Source: Bufo bufo
Taxonomy: Eukaryota > Chordata > Amphibia > Anura > Bufonidae
Length of the DNA stretch: 64,000 bases
Direction: 5' to 3'
NCBI RefSeq assembly: GCF_905171765.1
Contig: NC_053390.1
Coordinates: forward strand, 576,130,471 to 576,194,470
Of the stretch, positions 21,418 to 31,465 are shown piece after piece. Position 1 is the first letter of the stretch; every line of letters begins with the position of its first letter. The position numbers and the translations under genes were made by a program. A model generated the notes under the pieces. That model worked only from the letters and a program-made list of their open reading frames with translations. It did not search any database and had not been told where the DNA came from.

Positions 21418-21947
21418 TGTCACCGCCAGTTCTGTGAGAACGTCTGGCAGACGTTCTTCTCTACCTCTTGTATGATGTTCTTTGTTTTGGTTTCACTTTC
21501 TCATCTCCTTTCCTTCTGCCAGGTGTCACTTATTTAGACTAATTGTCTTCCTTTATATTCCCTCCCATACTGCCTCACTTTGCGGTTTATACTACTTCCT
21601 GGATGAAGTGTTCACTGCTGGAGACTGCTTCTGCTGTTTGCTCAGATAAGTCCTTTACTTTATTGTGTTTCCTTGCTGGCTTGATTCTAGGTGACCCTGA
21701 CTCCCTCCGTATTAAGTGCAGGGAGCCGGTGGTTGTGTCCCCTCACTATTATAGGGTTTTCAGGTGTCACACAGACTTAGGTAAGTGGGCATGCAATCGT
21801 CTACCATCGAGACCCTTGCATGTGCATAGCAGTCAGGGAGAGCTCTTAGGGTTTTATAGGGCTCACCTACAAGCTCCTTAGTTTGGGATCAAGCCAGTCG
21901 CTCGTTTATTCATAAGTTCCAGCTATCTGCAAACTTCATCCGTGACA
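21418..21947 (+). mobile_element. Solo LTR in BEL/Pao, Gypsy-like
   Basis: A 530-bp unit with ends TGTCACCGCCAGTTC and CATCCGTGACA, flanked by a perfect 5-bp duplication GCCAC (21413-21417 and 21948-21952). Its last bases CATCCGTGACA are shared with the solo LTR at 55471-56067, so the two belong to related families. It interrupts the BEL pol frame, and the reading frame can be followed on both sides. Confidence 0.85.
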
Positions 21948-22061
21948 GCCACTGGCTCTTCTACCCAAGACTTCTGTAATGCCTGCACAAGTACCTAGGG
22001 TATAAGGTAGAGTATCTCCTGCTATGCCTAACAGATCAAAGAACCTTGTACTTGCAAGAGA

Positions 22062-22823
22062 TCAGTTACTCTGATCGTCAAGAATGGTATACAGTCTTAT
22101 GGCCCTTTCTGGCTGGCCCTTTGTGAATACACAAACCAAGCATATCTTTGCACAGGATTTCTCACAAAGTCCTTCCCCACAGACTTCAGTGCATGTAGAG
22201 AATACTGGGGTGAAGGCAGCTGTTTGTTCAGTGTGCTCCCTGCCATGCTTTGCCTCGGGAGGGATGTCTGTGGATGGAGTAGAGCTGTGTTGGTACAGAT
22301 CTAGGGCTTGTACGTGGTTATCACAACCGCATTCCATGTATTTTATGACAGCCTTACAGTCTTTTGCAAGGTGTTCTGTGGAGGCATAGCATCTAAAACA
22401 AACTCCATATCCCTTTAAAAGTTCCTTACGTTCTTGTAGAGGATTCTTTCTGAAGCCGATGCATTTCTTAAGTGGATGTGGCTTGTTATGTATGGGAAAT
22501 TGGCGATTTGGATCCTCAAGTTTCTTGCTTTGCCCAGTCCTTCGAAGAACCGTAGCAGGTGCAGGTTGAACATCAGTTCTCTTCACTGATACTGGGCCCC
22601 TGCGGTCTCTGTGCATTATACGTGTGTTTGCACATCCTGGAGGAGGTGTAGTGAGAGGGTTACAGTCACTATAGAAGATACTTGGGTCATTCTTTGAGTC
22701 CGCGATTTCCCTTATGAAGTCACAGAAGTAGGAAAAAGGAGGAAAGGCAACTTCGTATTTTTTTCTTGTAAGTTGATCCCTGAATGCCATATGGTAGCTT
22801 AAGGACAATAGGGTTGATGCCAC
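22062..22823 (-). pseudogene. BEL/Pao gag end, zinc knuckle and protease start
   Basis: A 253-aa frame: AFRDQLTRKKYEVAFPPFSY, a CCHC-like zinc knuckle GVCFRCYASTEHLAKDCK, and the start of the aspartic protease with RLYTILDDQSN, the Pao active-site region. A stop follows directly, but reading through it continues into LASTRFFDLLGIAGDT and on to the solo LTR, as expected of Pao. The N-terminal join with the upstream gag piece needs a frameshift near 22790. Confidence 0.82.
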
Positions 22824-22953
22824 GAGGGGCGTCGAGGTAACTAAGTCCAGGTAGGAGGGTGTCAGCCTTAGCTAGTTGAAGCTTTTGTAGAAGATCACTG
22901 AGTTCTTGAAGCTTTAGATTGTCTTTAGCTGTAATCCTTGGGAAGCCTTGCAA
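22720..22953 (-). pseudogene. BEL/Pao gag, middle segment
   Basis: A short frame GFPRITAKDNLKLQELSDLL and LSYLDAPRGINPIVLKLPYG continues gag after the stop at about 22962. It runs out of frame at about 22790, where the 22062-22823 frame takes over. Confidence 0.7.
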
Positions 22954-22962
22954 CCTTTTGAA

Positions 22963-23871
22963 TTAGGCATCTTTGATGGCCTCAGAGCTGTCAAAGCTAC
23001 GTTCAAGTTTGTCCCAAGCAGCGTCTAGACCTGCAGCAGGATTGGAAGTGTAAACTGTTTTGACTCTCTTGATATGTTCGGAAGACTGGGGACCTAGGCA
23101 CCTGATGAGTAGATCCAGTTCTTCTGCAGCAGTGATGTCTAGCTCGCTGATTGTGGCTTTAAAGGTGAATTTCCAGCCTCTGTAATTTTCAGGTTTGTCA
23201 TCAAACGTGGTGAGGCCCATCCTAGTGAGTTCTCTGCGAAGCATGTATTTAACAAACTGTGACATGTCTGTGTTTTCAGACTTTGGGTGTACAGTTGCAG
23301 GTGGGACAGAGTTAGTTGCAGTGGCTGGTACACTAATGTTGAGTGACTTGGGCACATAGGATGGTGCTAAGGCGTTCAACACTGAATCTGTCGTACATTT
23401 CAAGGGTGTGTTAGTTTCTAGTTGTATAGTAGTGGGTTTGTTAGGAGGTAGCTGCTTAGTGCCATAGTAAGGTAGAAAGTCTTTTCTATCCGTACCAGTT
23501 TCCGCCGCTTGAGAAAGTGCAGTAGATACAGAGAAAATACCTTGGTTGAGTGCTTTGGCTGCTATGACAGAGTGATGGAGTTCTGAAGAGGTCCGTGATG
23601 AATCTGATGTATAAGCTATAACAGAGTGACTGCTACTAATACCTGTTTCATTATCACTTGCGACCTGCTCTAAGACTCTTAGTCTTGCCATGTCTTTGGC
23701 ATGCTCACATTGTTTTTCCAAAACTTCCATCTGTGCTTTCTTCCGTGCAGCTTCAGCTTCCATCCGTGCAGCTTCAGCTTCCATCTCTGCTTTCTTCCGT
23801 GCAGCTACAACTTCCATCCGTGCAGCTTCAGCTTCCCTCTCTGCTTTCTTCCGTGCAGCTTCAGCTTCCAT
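22963..23871 (-). pseudogene. BEL/Pao gag, main segment
   Basis: A 302-aa frame. Residues 1-60 are an Ala/Glu/Arg/Lys coiled coil made of repeats such as EAARKKAEMEAEAARME. The DUF1759-type gag domain follows from about residue 205 (FVKYMLRRELTRMGLTTFDD, YRGWKFTFKATISELDI, LDLLIRCLGPQSSEHIKRV). The frame probably began further upstream; an in-frame stop at about 23933 breaks it. Gag would form the particle. The opposite strand shows meaningless Ser/Phe/Ala repeats. Confidence 0.82.
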
Positions 23872-24131
23872 CGCTGCTTTCTCTTGGGCGATGGCTGCTT
23901 GGATTTTAGAAGCTTCTGCATCAGCGCGGGCTTAGATGAGTTGTTGGCTGAGAGTAGAAGATGTTGATCGTAAGGATTTGGAAGATCTTGTTGAGCACCT
24001 AGACGTTGTGGAGAGATGGGATCTGGATTCATGGAGATGTGTGATTTTTACTTCTGCTTTTGTCTTTGTATTACTAAATCGTCTCTTGCAAGATTGAGCT
24101 CATTAAATTCCTTTAATTCTTGTAAGGAATC

Positions 24132-24329
24132 TTATGTGTTGTACCACTTTAAGAGATCAGCATATTTGACAGACAGTCTTTGATAGTTCTCATAAGCAGC
24201 ATTCAATTGCTTAACAGCGCCCTCTAGGTGCAATACCTTATGAGTTGGTTGAGACAGCTGACATGCATTCAACAGTGTTAGACCATAAGTGACTGATGTT
24301 ACACAGCAGTTCCTCTTTGTCAGCCTCAT
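24132..24329 (-). pseudogene. BEL/Pao gag, N-terminal piece
   Basis: A 65-aa frame with LEGAVKQLNAAYENYQRLSV, resembling the N-terminal helical part of Pao gag proteins. It ends at a stop; the segment 23872-24131 joins it to the main gag frame through broken frames. Assignment is by position and wording only. Confidence 0.5.
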
Positions 24330-24918
24330 ATCCAGATAGCAATTAGTTCTGTTGAACTTTCCAGGTTGGTTTTACTAAATGTTTTTGTTTTATATGGCTT
24401 ATAGGATCTAACTCCCGATCTGAAGGAAGTTCGGGTTCTTGCTGTGTGTTAGGTTCCTCAGATTGTACATTGCCTTGCTGGTGCATTGTAAAGATAAGCA
24501 GAGGGTTAAATTACAAGGTATGTGTTTGCATAGAAATGTATCAATGTTCTGGCTAGAGGATTGGGCAACCAGTGTGGAAAGGAGCAAGAGGGCATAGTAC
24601 AGTAATGGCTGCTGCAAAGTTACTTTTGTTTGCATACAGAGCTTAGATTCACTTGTAGGTAGAAATGCATGTGGCAATACAGACAGCGTAGAATTTGATT
24701 ATAAAACAGTTTCATGCATAAACAGTTCTTGCAATAAATCTGAAAACTGATGAATCCTATGCTGAGATATGCTTGGTGGCTGGAGTATGCAGGCTTGCAC
24801 TGTGCTTTGCTGCTATATTCTAAGGTCCATATATATCTCACTATACATGCATAGCTATCAATGATCCTTTGAAAGATTTTTGGCTGATCTTCTAAGATCC
24901 TTTCACAGATTTTTTGAC
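24330..24918 (-). other. BEL/Pao 5' leader
   Basis: Sequence between the 5' LTR and gag. No coding frame is recognised. A primer-binding site should touch 24918 on the minus strand, but the bases there (GTCAAAAAATCTGTG) do not match a tRNA end I can name. Confidence 0.45.
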
Positions 24919-25273
24919 TGTTCTGCCTCTCCAATCTAAGCATTGAAAGTGTGATCTCTGTAACTTACAGTTGTGCTGAGATAGCGGTAACCATCAAACT
25001 TAGTTGAATTGGCTGACAGTGACTCGATCCAAACGACACATTGTAGATCGTGAAGAAGTTTATTCCAAACTCTGCAGATCATACACCAATAAACAAATGG
25101 ATAGGTCAAAAAAATCATGGTGTGAGCAGCTAACAGGATATATGTGGCTGAGATGAAAAGTGAAGCCAGAATGCAGGGGAGAGAGGGGAGTAGACTTTAC
25201 AGATAGCACAGCATAAGGGGAAGAGAAAAGAGACACAGAATACAAAGGCAAACCATGCATGTGTAACATGACA
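24919..25273 (-). repeat. BEL/Pao 5' LTR
   Basis: A 355-bp LTR, minus strand TGTCATGTTACACATGC to GGCAGAACA. It contains a 136-bp block that is absent from the 3' LTR. Confidence 0.9.
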
Positions 25274-25375
25274 ATGTGGGTGAAGAGAGCTGCTCATCAG
25301 CGACTCTAGACTCAGGCTGCCACCCTATCCCTCCCAAGCAGCCATGGCAGTGGAACATGAGTACAGAAAGCCTAC

Positions 25376-26667
25376 TCAGTCAGACCTGCGAGAGGATGGA
25401 CGATGGCACAGATAGGCAGCGGCCAACTGACTACATAGGATGTCTCTATAGTAGTTCAGTTTGTCTTCCCTCTCAGCGGGAGTAAAAAAAGGCCCCAATT
25501 TTGGACCAGCAGCGAGGGTCCAACAAGGTGGAGAGCCAGAAGTCATCCCTTCACAAGCAAGTAAGCATGTATCGGGCCATTTGTGCAGGTGACTCGGAGG
25601 GACTCCCTGCCTCCATCTCCACTGCATACTGCCACGGTGTGTCTGGGTCTTCTGCCTCCTCTTCTTCATCGCCCTGTAGCTCCTCTGGATGCTGCTGCTC
25701 CTCCTCTCCTGTCACCTGTGTAGAAAAAACACCCATTTCGCTACACATTGCTTGTGCTCCAATGTCCTCCTCCTTCTCCAGTTCAGCCCCCACAGGGCTA
25801 ATGTGGCCGTGAGATCTTGGTGCCACATCTCCAGTCCCCTGACCAGCCAGATTTACCAGCATCTGTTCCAGGACATGAAGAAGTGGAATGACATAGTTCA
25901 TTCCGTAGTCCTGGCGACTGACAAAAAAAGTGGCCTCCTCAAAGGGCCTGAGCAAACGGCAGGTCTCACGCATGAGCTGCCACTGGCTGACATCAAAGTT
26001 ACATAGGGGAGTACTCCTGTCCGCTTGGATCATCAAGAAATCGTTTATGGCCTTTCTCTGTTCGTATAGTCGGTCCAACATATGGAGGGTGGAATTCCAA
26101 CGGGTAGAAACGTCACATATCAGCCTATGTTGGGGGATGCCCTTCTGCCGCTGCAGCTGAATGAGGGTGTGCTTTGTGGTGTACGAGTGGCTGAAGTGCA
26201 TGCAAAGTTTCCTGGCCATTTTTAGGATGTCTTGCAGATGCGTGGAAGACTTCAGGAAACGCTTGACAACAATTTTGAACACGTGAGCCATGCAGGGCGC
26301 ATGGCTCAGCCCTCCTTGATGTAGCACCAAATACCATATCCCTCCCATTGTCAGTCACCATGGTTCCAATTTTGAGTTGTCACAGAGAAAGCCAGGATTC
26401 GATTTCTTGATGAAGGACACTGAGCAGTTCCTCCCCTGTGTGAATCCTTTCGCCCAGGCAAACGAGGTGTAGAACAGCCTGACATCGCCGTGCCTGACAT
26501 CTGCATATGTGGTATGCTGGAGGAGCACTGTGAATTGTCCCTGCAGTGGAAGCTGAGGACACAGTGGTGGATGAGGAGGCAGAGGCGGACACTGTCGTAG
26601 GACCAACAGCGTAAGAACGTGGATGCGGAAGTGGCATCACCTGGCCAAGTTTCTGTTGTGGCTGGGC
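25376..26667 (-). pseudogene. hAT-A transposase, central part
   Basis: The main frame 25551-26348 (265 aa) contains CMAHVFKIVVKRFLKSSTHL, IQLQRQKGIPQHRLICDVS, TRWNSTLHMLDRLYEQRKAI, LRPFEEATFFVSR and an acidic insert, all parts of the hAT RNase H-like fold with its all-alpha insertion. Upstream, frames at 26125-26361 and 26380-26676 give IGTMVTDNG (catalytic Asp region) and VPAQPQQKLGQVMPLPHPRS. Downstream, LLDP-type sequence continues to 25376 in a shifted frame. At least three frameshifts or stops are needed to join the parts. The C-terminus lies beyond the BEL insertion at 11279-11569. Confidence 0.82.
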
Positions 26668-26681
26668 AGGAACCATATTTA

Positions 26682-28555
26682 AGAAAAATCAAGATTAGGG
26701 CGAGCACTCAACACTTGGACCAATAGAATAAGGATAAAACATTTATTAAATCACAATTTTAAACACGTGTACATTTCAATAAAATAAGGAGATAAAATAC
26801 ATAATAACAAATACCACATATAGGGATAAAAAGAATCGTGACGGTCACTTTTTAGGAAACTTGATGAATGCTATATAAAATCTAACACTTGTAATTGGGC
26901 AACTGATAATGGTCAGCCAGATCAATTGGATGCAACCATGGGCATATGTCCCATGCGCAGATGGATTAGTCAATTACTAATGCTGGCTTATGTTCGCGGC
27001 TCTAGTAATAGTAACGTAGTGGAGCGGCTGAATCCAACAGTTGCTCCTAATGTGTGAACACAAGTAACAATGTCCTTCAATAGCAGTAGTAGGTAGTGCT
27101 GGCTTGTGTATGTAGCTCCAACAATTGCTCCTAATGTGTGAACACAAATAACAATGTCCTTCAATCACGGTAGTAGGTAATGCTAGCTTTTGTATGAGGC
27201 TCCAGTAGTAGTGACGCAGTGGAGCAGCTCAATCCAGCAATCGCTACTGATGTATGGACACAAATAACAATGTCCTTCAATAGCGATAATTCAGTATAGT
27301 AGCCGTACACATTCAATAGTATGCTGGGTCGCATACAAACTGCAGCGGTAATATTCCTACCTTCCTCTTTAATCAATAGCGATGTGTCCTGGACAGTATG
27401 GCCATGCATAGAGTGCGGAGGTGCTTCTGTGACAGGTGTGCGGCTCAGACGCGTTTCGAGAACTCCTTCCCTTCGTCCCACTGACGAAGGGAAGGAGTTC
27501 CCGAAACGCGTCTGGGCCACACACCTGTCACAGAAGCACCTCCGCACTCTATGCATGGCCATGCAAATATAATCTAAATCGGAGAATATGGATTTCTAGG
27601 ACGCCAAGCACAGAATCTGCCAAACAGCGCTTTGGGCTGTCCAGGACACTCACTGCTTCCGTAATCCCGCGAGATCTGGAGACAGCGAACCTTAGCAGTT
27701 ACCATCCAGACGCCGGGACTATCCACCTGCAGCGTATCCACCGCACACGTCCACAGAGACGGCCTCGCTATTGATTAAAGAGGAAGGTAGGAATATTACC
27801 GCTGCAGTTTGTATGCGACCCAGCATACTATTGAATGTGTACGGCTACTATACTGAATTATCGCTATTGAAGGACATTGTTATTTGTGTCCATACATCAG
27901 TAGAGATTGCTGGATTGAGCTGCTCCACTGCGTCACTACTACTGGAGCCTCATACAAAAGCTAGCATTACCTACTACCGTGATTGAAGGACATTGTTATT
28001 TGTGTTCACACATTAGGAGCAATTGTTGGAGCTACATACACAAGCCAGCACTACCTACTACTGCTATTGAAGGACATTGTTACTTGTGTTCACACATTAG
28101 GAGCAACTGTTGGATTCAGCCGCTCCACTACGTTACTATTACTGGAGCCGCGAACATAAGCCAGCATTAGTAATTGACTAATCCATCTGCGCATGGGACA
28201 TATGCCCATGGTTGCATCCAATTGATCTGGCTGACCATTATCAGTTGCCCTATTACAAGTGTTAGATTTTATATAGCATTCATCAAGTTTCCTAAAAAGT
28301 GACCGTCACGATTCTTTTTATCCCTATATGTGGTATTTGTTATTATGTATTTTATCTCCTTATTTTATTGAAATGTACACGTGTTTAAAATTGTGATTTA
28401 ATAAATGTTTTATCCTTATTCTATTGGTCCAAGTGTTGAGTGCTCGCCCTAATCTTGATTTTTCTTCACATACGCCATTAGAGGAGGGGTGTTCCTCTAC
28501 TTTGGGCTAGCAGCACCTTATCCAGAACCCCGCCTGAGGTGAGCCACCATCTTTG
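26682..28555 (+). mobile_element. Fold-back Penelope-like element
   Basis: A 1874-bp insertion in hAT-A with a 14-bp target duplication AGGAACCATATTTA (26668-26681 and 28556-28569); hAT-B has the empty site near 45293-45306. The left arm 26683-27478 is the reverse complement of 27483-28464, with about 205 extra bases in the right arm (27567-27772). The arms look nearly identical, since frames on opposite strands give the same peptide with one difference over 63 residues. The centre carries a hammerhead core. The unpaired right tail 28465-28555 starts TTCTTCACATACG like the PLE 3' end at about 10838. I read it as two inverted PLE pLTRs without a coding region. Confidence 0.78.
27477..27516 (+). 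ncRNA. Hammerhead ribozyme motif
   Basis: Core CTGACGA at 27481-27487 fits CUGANGA. Helix II is GGGAA/TTCCC (27489-27493 with 27498-27502) with loop GGAG and one extra A before it. GAAAC is at 27503-27507, and ACGCGT makes the very short helix III. The cleavage triplet GTC ends at 27512. Helix I pairs CCCA (27477-27480) with TGGG (27513-27516). All conserved parts of a minimal PLE-type hammerhead are present. Such motifs with a tiny helix III usually need dimers to cleave. The mirror copy on the left arm (minus strand) has a damaged core. Confidence 0.75.
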
Positions 28556-28933
28556 AGGAACCATATTTACCCAGTGGGCCGTAAAGGACATATATTGTCC
28601 TGGGCCGTAGTTATATCTACCGACCAATTTTCCCAAAAAAAGCTGTTTCACAAAAAAAATTGTGGCTAATCAACATAATTCGGTCCATGCAGCAAAAGGA
28701 AGTCTACAATCACCCATCAATTTTCCCAAAAAAGGCTGTATCACAAATAAATTTCACCACTGAATGACAATGTAAATTCACTGCAGAACGGCTAATAACA
28801 TATACTTATTTTTCCCATTAATACACCCCAACAATGGCAGTATAACAATTTTAATAATACATATTCTTTTTTCTATTAATACACCCCAAAAAAATTTTAT
28901 ATAACAATCACAAGTCACCACAGAACGGCTAAT
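28556..28933. repeat. hAT-A non-coding repeats (left of DIRS)
   Basis: hAT-A sequence with loose repeats of a unit holding ATTAATACACCCCAA and GCAGAACGGCTAATA. It is closely matched by hAT-B at 45295-45680. No gene. Confidence 0.75.
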
Positions 28934-29100
28934 CGTTAATTTCTAACGATAATTTGTTTTCCCTTAGTCCCAACAGCAGCACAGATGGGGTTAACTGCCC
29001 CCCGTGGACTGGTAGGACCGGCGGAATTTTTAATGAGCCCAAAGAATAACCAATAGAAGAACTCCAGCTCTCTTAAAGGGAGGGGTTCGCTCCCCAGCCC
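28934..29100. repeat. DIRS inverted terminal repeat, low-coordinate end
   Basis: The part from about 28960 (CAGCAGCACAGATGGGGTTA through GGACTGGTAGGACCGGCGGA) is the reverse complement of 33560-33703 with a few mismatches. The outermost 25 bases differ between the ends, as usual for DIRS. Confidence 0.9.
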
Positions 29101-29145
29101 AGCGTGTTTATACCAAGAAAAGGTACTTAGGGCGGGAAAATTTGT

Positions 29146-29228
29146 GTGCTGCTGTTGGGACTAAGGGAAAACAAATTATCATTAGAAATTAACGATTCCC
29201 TTATGTCCCACCAGCAGCACAGATGGGG
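29146..29228. repeat. DIRS internal complementary region
   Basis: 29146-29194 is the reverse complement of the left terminus, and 29195-29228 is the reverse complement of the right terminus. The region therefore equals the junction of a circularised element. In the DIRS model it templates completion of the ends. The junction point 29194/29195 fixes the true termini at 28934 and 33703. Confidence 0.88.
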
Positions 29229-29247
29229 AGATAGCAAGAAGAATCCC

Positions 29248-30300
29248 CTAGGGAGGGTCCTCATGCCCGGCAGAAGTAAGAACTGTCTGCCCAAAAGCCG
29301 AAAACTCTGCTACCTTAGCATCTATTCCATAATGAGAGATGAAGGTTGATTCAGAGCTCCAGGAAGCCGCCTTACAGATCAACTCTAGGGGGAGAAGACT
29401 TCTCTCCACGACAGAGGTAGCTACGGCCCTAGTAGAATGGGCCCTCACAAACTCCGGAGGATCTAAGGATTGGGAGGTGAAAGCTTCCCTAATGGCTTCC
29501 TTGATCCAGCGACTAATAGTAGTTTTAGACGCCTTGCGGCCTTTAGACTTACCGGCAAACAGGATGAAGAGGTTCTCATCTATCCTGAATTCTCTGGATC
29601 TATCCACATAGATCTGGAGGCATCTCGATATGTTCAGTGAATGTCGGACTGGAACATCAGAGGAGGAGGCGGAGAATAATACAGGTAGAGAAATTACCTG
29701 ATTGATATTTTGAAAAGTTGGAACCTTAGGTCTAAAATAAGGTAGAAATTTTAAAAGGACTCTGTCCTGTAAGAAAATGATGTATTGGTGTAAAGCGGAG
29801 AAAGCTTGTAGCTCCGAAATTCTTTTGGCTGAGGTAATAGCCAGAAGAAAGACCACCTTGAGCGTTAAAAATTTAAAGCTTGCCTCCTCCAAAGGTTCAA
29901 AGGGGGGAGATGCTAACCCCTTGAGAACTACTGATAAGTCCCATTGGGGAACGGGTTTCAGTATCGTAGGCTTCAATCTTTCTGCTCCCTTAAGGAAGCG
30001 TTTGATGAGCGGGTCCCGAGAATATGGCCTGTTGAGACAGGTCGAGATGGCAAAAACTTGGAACTTCAGGGTAGAAAGGTAAAGAGACCACTTTCAAACC
30101 CATCCTGGAGGAATTGTAAGATCGCAGAGAGGGGCGGATCTGCAGACGCCACCTGGTTGGAACTACACCATGAGGTGAAGATCCTCATGATCCGGAAGTA
30201 GGCCTTTTTGGTAGACTCTGCTCTAGAATGCGACAAAGTTCTCAGGACCGACTCAGAGAGCCCATCCACTCTGGGAAGGGACTGATCAACCTCCAGGCTG
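29248..30300 (-). pseudogene. DIRS tyrosine recombinase
   Basis: Enzyme that integrates the DIRS circle by site-specific recombination. The catalytic domain frame 29248-29976 (242 aa) has the first Arg in TSAKRISELQA, the HxxR box in RAHSTRAVATS and the tyrosine in FISHYGID. The N-terminal SAM-like part lies in another frame up to about 30300 (SHSRAESTKKAYFRIMRIF, then SADPPLSAILQFLQDG). One frameshift near 30066 separates them. All catalytic residues I can name are kept, so damage is slight. Confidence 0.85.
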
Positions 30301-30904
30301 CCAGGTTGAATCTGTGCAGATCTGGGCAGAGATGCGTGTCCCACGACACCAGGGTCTGCTCCGGGGGGAGTTTCCAATATTGTCCCCGACTCATCTGAAT
30401 GAGCTGGGTAAACCAGGATCTCCTGGGCCAAAATGGTATGATGGCTATTACCGAGGCTTGATCCTGACGGATTTTCATCAATACCCTCGGAATCATGGAA
30501 AAGGGAGGGAAGATGTAAGCCAGCCTGAACCTCCACGGTATTGTCAGAGCATCTATCGCCAGGGGGTTGTCCTCCCTGTATAGGGAACAGAACCTCTGTA
30601 CCTTGGCATTGAACCTGGTTGCCATAAGATCCACTTCTGGCATACCCCATTTGAGGACTAGCTGCTTGAAGATCTCCGGGTGCAGTGACCACTCCATGGT
30701 CGGTAAGCCGCGACTTAGGCGATCCGCAATGAAGTTGAGGGAGCCTCGAATATGAGTGGCAGATAGATGGGATAGGTTCAGCTCTGCCCACCGTAGAATT
30801 ACCCCAATTTCTGAAAGAAGGGGTAAGGATCTTGTGCCTCCCTGCTTGTTTATGTAAAGCACGGCAGTCATGTTGTCTGACTGGACTTTCACAGCTTCAC
30901 GCAA
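30242..30904 (-). pseudogene. DIRS RNase H region, truncated
   Basis: A 220-aa frame with VQSDNMTAVLYINKQGGT, THIRGSLNFIADRLSRG and the following W-rich linker (WGMPEVDLMATRFN, AYIFPPFSMIPRVL), the DIRS RNase H second half and its tether to the recombinase. The first half with its catalytic Asp is missing because a deletion brings it directly behind the RT active site. Confidence 0.82.
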
Positions 30905-31377
30905 TCGTCCAGGTAAAGGACAATGGTCAGTCCCTGGAGTCTCAGAGCTGCTACCACCGATACTACCACCTTGGTGAAGATAAGGGGGGCAGATGAGATT
31001 CCGAAGGGGAGGGCGGCAAATTGATAGTGCCTGCGCACTCCTGAAATCTGGACCGCGATCCTGAGAAATTTCCGTGAGGAGGGATGGATCGGGATGTGGA
31101 GGTAAGCATCCTTGAGGTCCAGAGTAGCCATCACGTCCCCAGGACTGAGGAGGTGGCTGACTGACCTTATGGTTTCCATACGGAACCTGGTTCTCCTTAC
31201 GAAACGATTGAGGAATCTCAAATCTATGATCATCCGGAGATCTCCTGTCTTTTTGGGTACCAGGAATACTGGAGAATAAATCCCTAGACCCCTCTCTCCT
31301 GCCGGTACCTCCTCCAGGGCTCCCTTGGAAATGTAGTCCTGGATATAGGACTCTAGGATCCTTTGTCTGGCCGGCAA
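30889..31377 (-). pseudogene. DIRS reverse transcriptase, truncated
   Basis: A 162-aa frame: YSPVFLVPKKTGDLRMIIDL, TLDLKDAYLHIPIH, FAALPFGISSAPLIFTK and the active site VLYLDDCVKL, then a stop. About 200 residues normally found between YLDD and the RNase H motif (thumb, connection and RNase H start) are absent. The next recognisable residues (EAVKVQSDN) follow within a few codons in another frame. The N-terminal link to gag runs through the 31353-31586 frame. Confidence 0.87.
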
Positions 31378-31465
31378 AAAAACTGCGCGTGGCGATGAAT
31401 TTTTCTGGGGGGAGAGAAACGAGGTCTAAGGAATAGCCTGTAGCTACTATGCTTTGGACCCAGGG

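Larger units (their letters stand above)
11629..25273 (-). mobile_element. BEL/Pao LTR retrotransposon with nested elements
   Basis: On the minus strand the LTRs start TGTCATGTTACACATGC and end GGAGAGGCAGAACA. The 5-bp flanks are ATGCG (11624-11628) and ATGTG (25274-25278), a one-mismatch target duplication. Inside, read on the minus strand, are gag, zinc knuckle, aspartic protease, RT/A17-type region and an integrase C-terminus, each broken. The element is 13.6 kb only because it contains hAT-C (13183-20561, itself with an LTR) and a Gypsy-type solo LTR (21418-21947). It lacks the RT active site and the integrase core, so it is non-autonomous. Confidence 0.9.

Noticed and set aside
23658..23967. 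Plus-strand Ser/Phe/Ala repeat frames
   Set aside because: Antisense of the coiled-coil repeat in BEL/Pao gag.
27161..27562. 133-residue frame in the fold-back element
   Set aside because: Mirrored by near-identical peptides on the other arm; it is the pLTR sequence read through, with no known domain.
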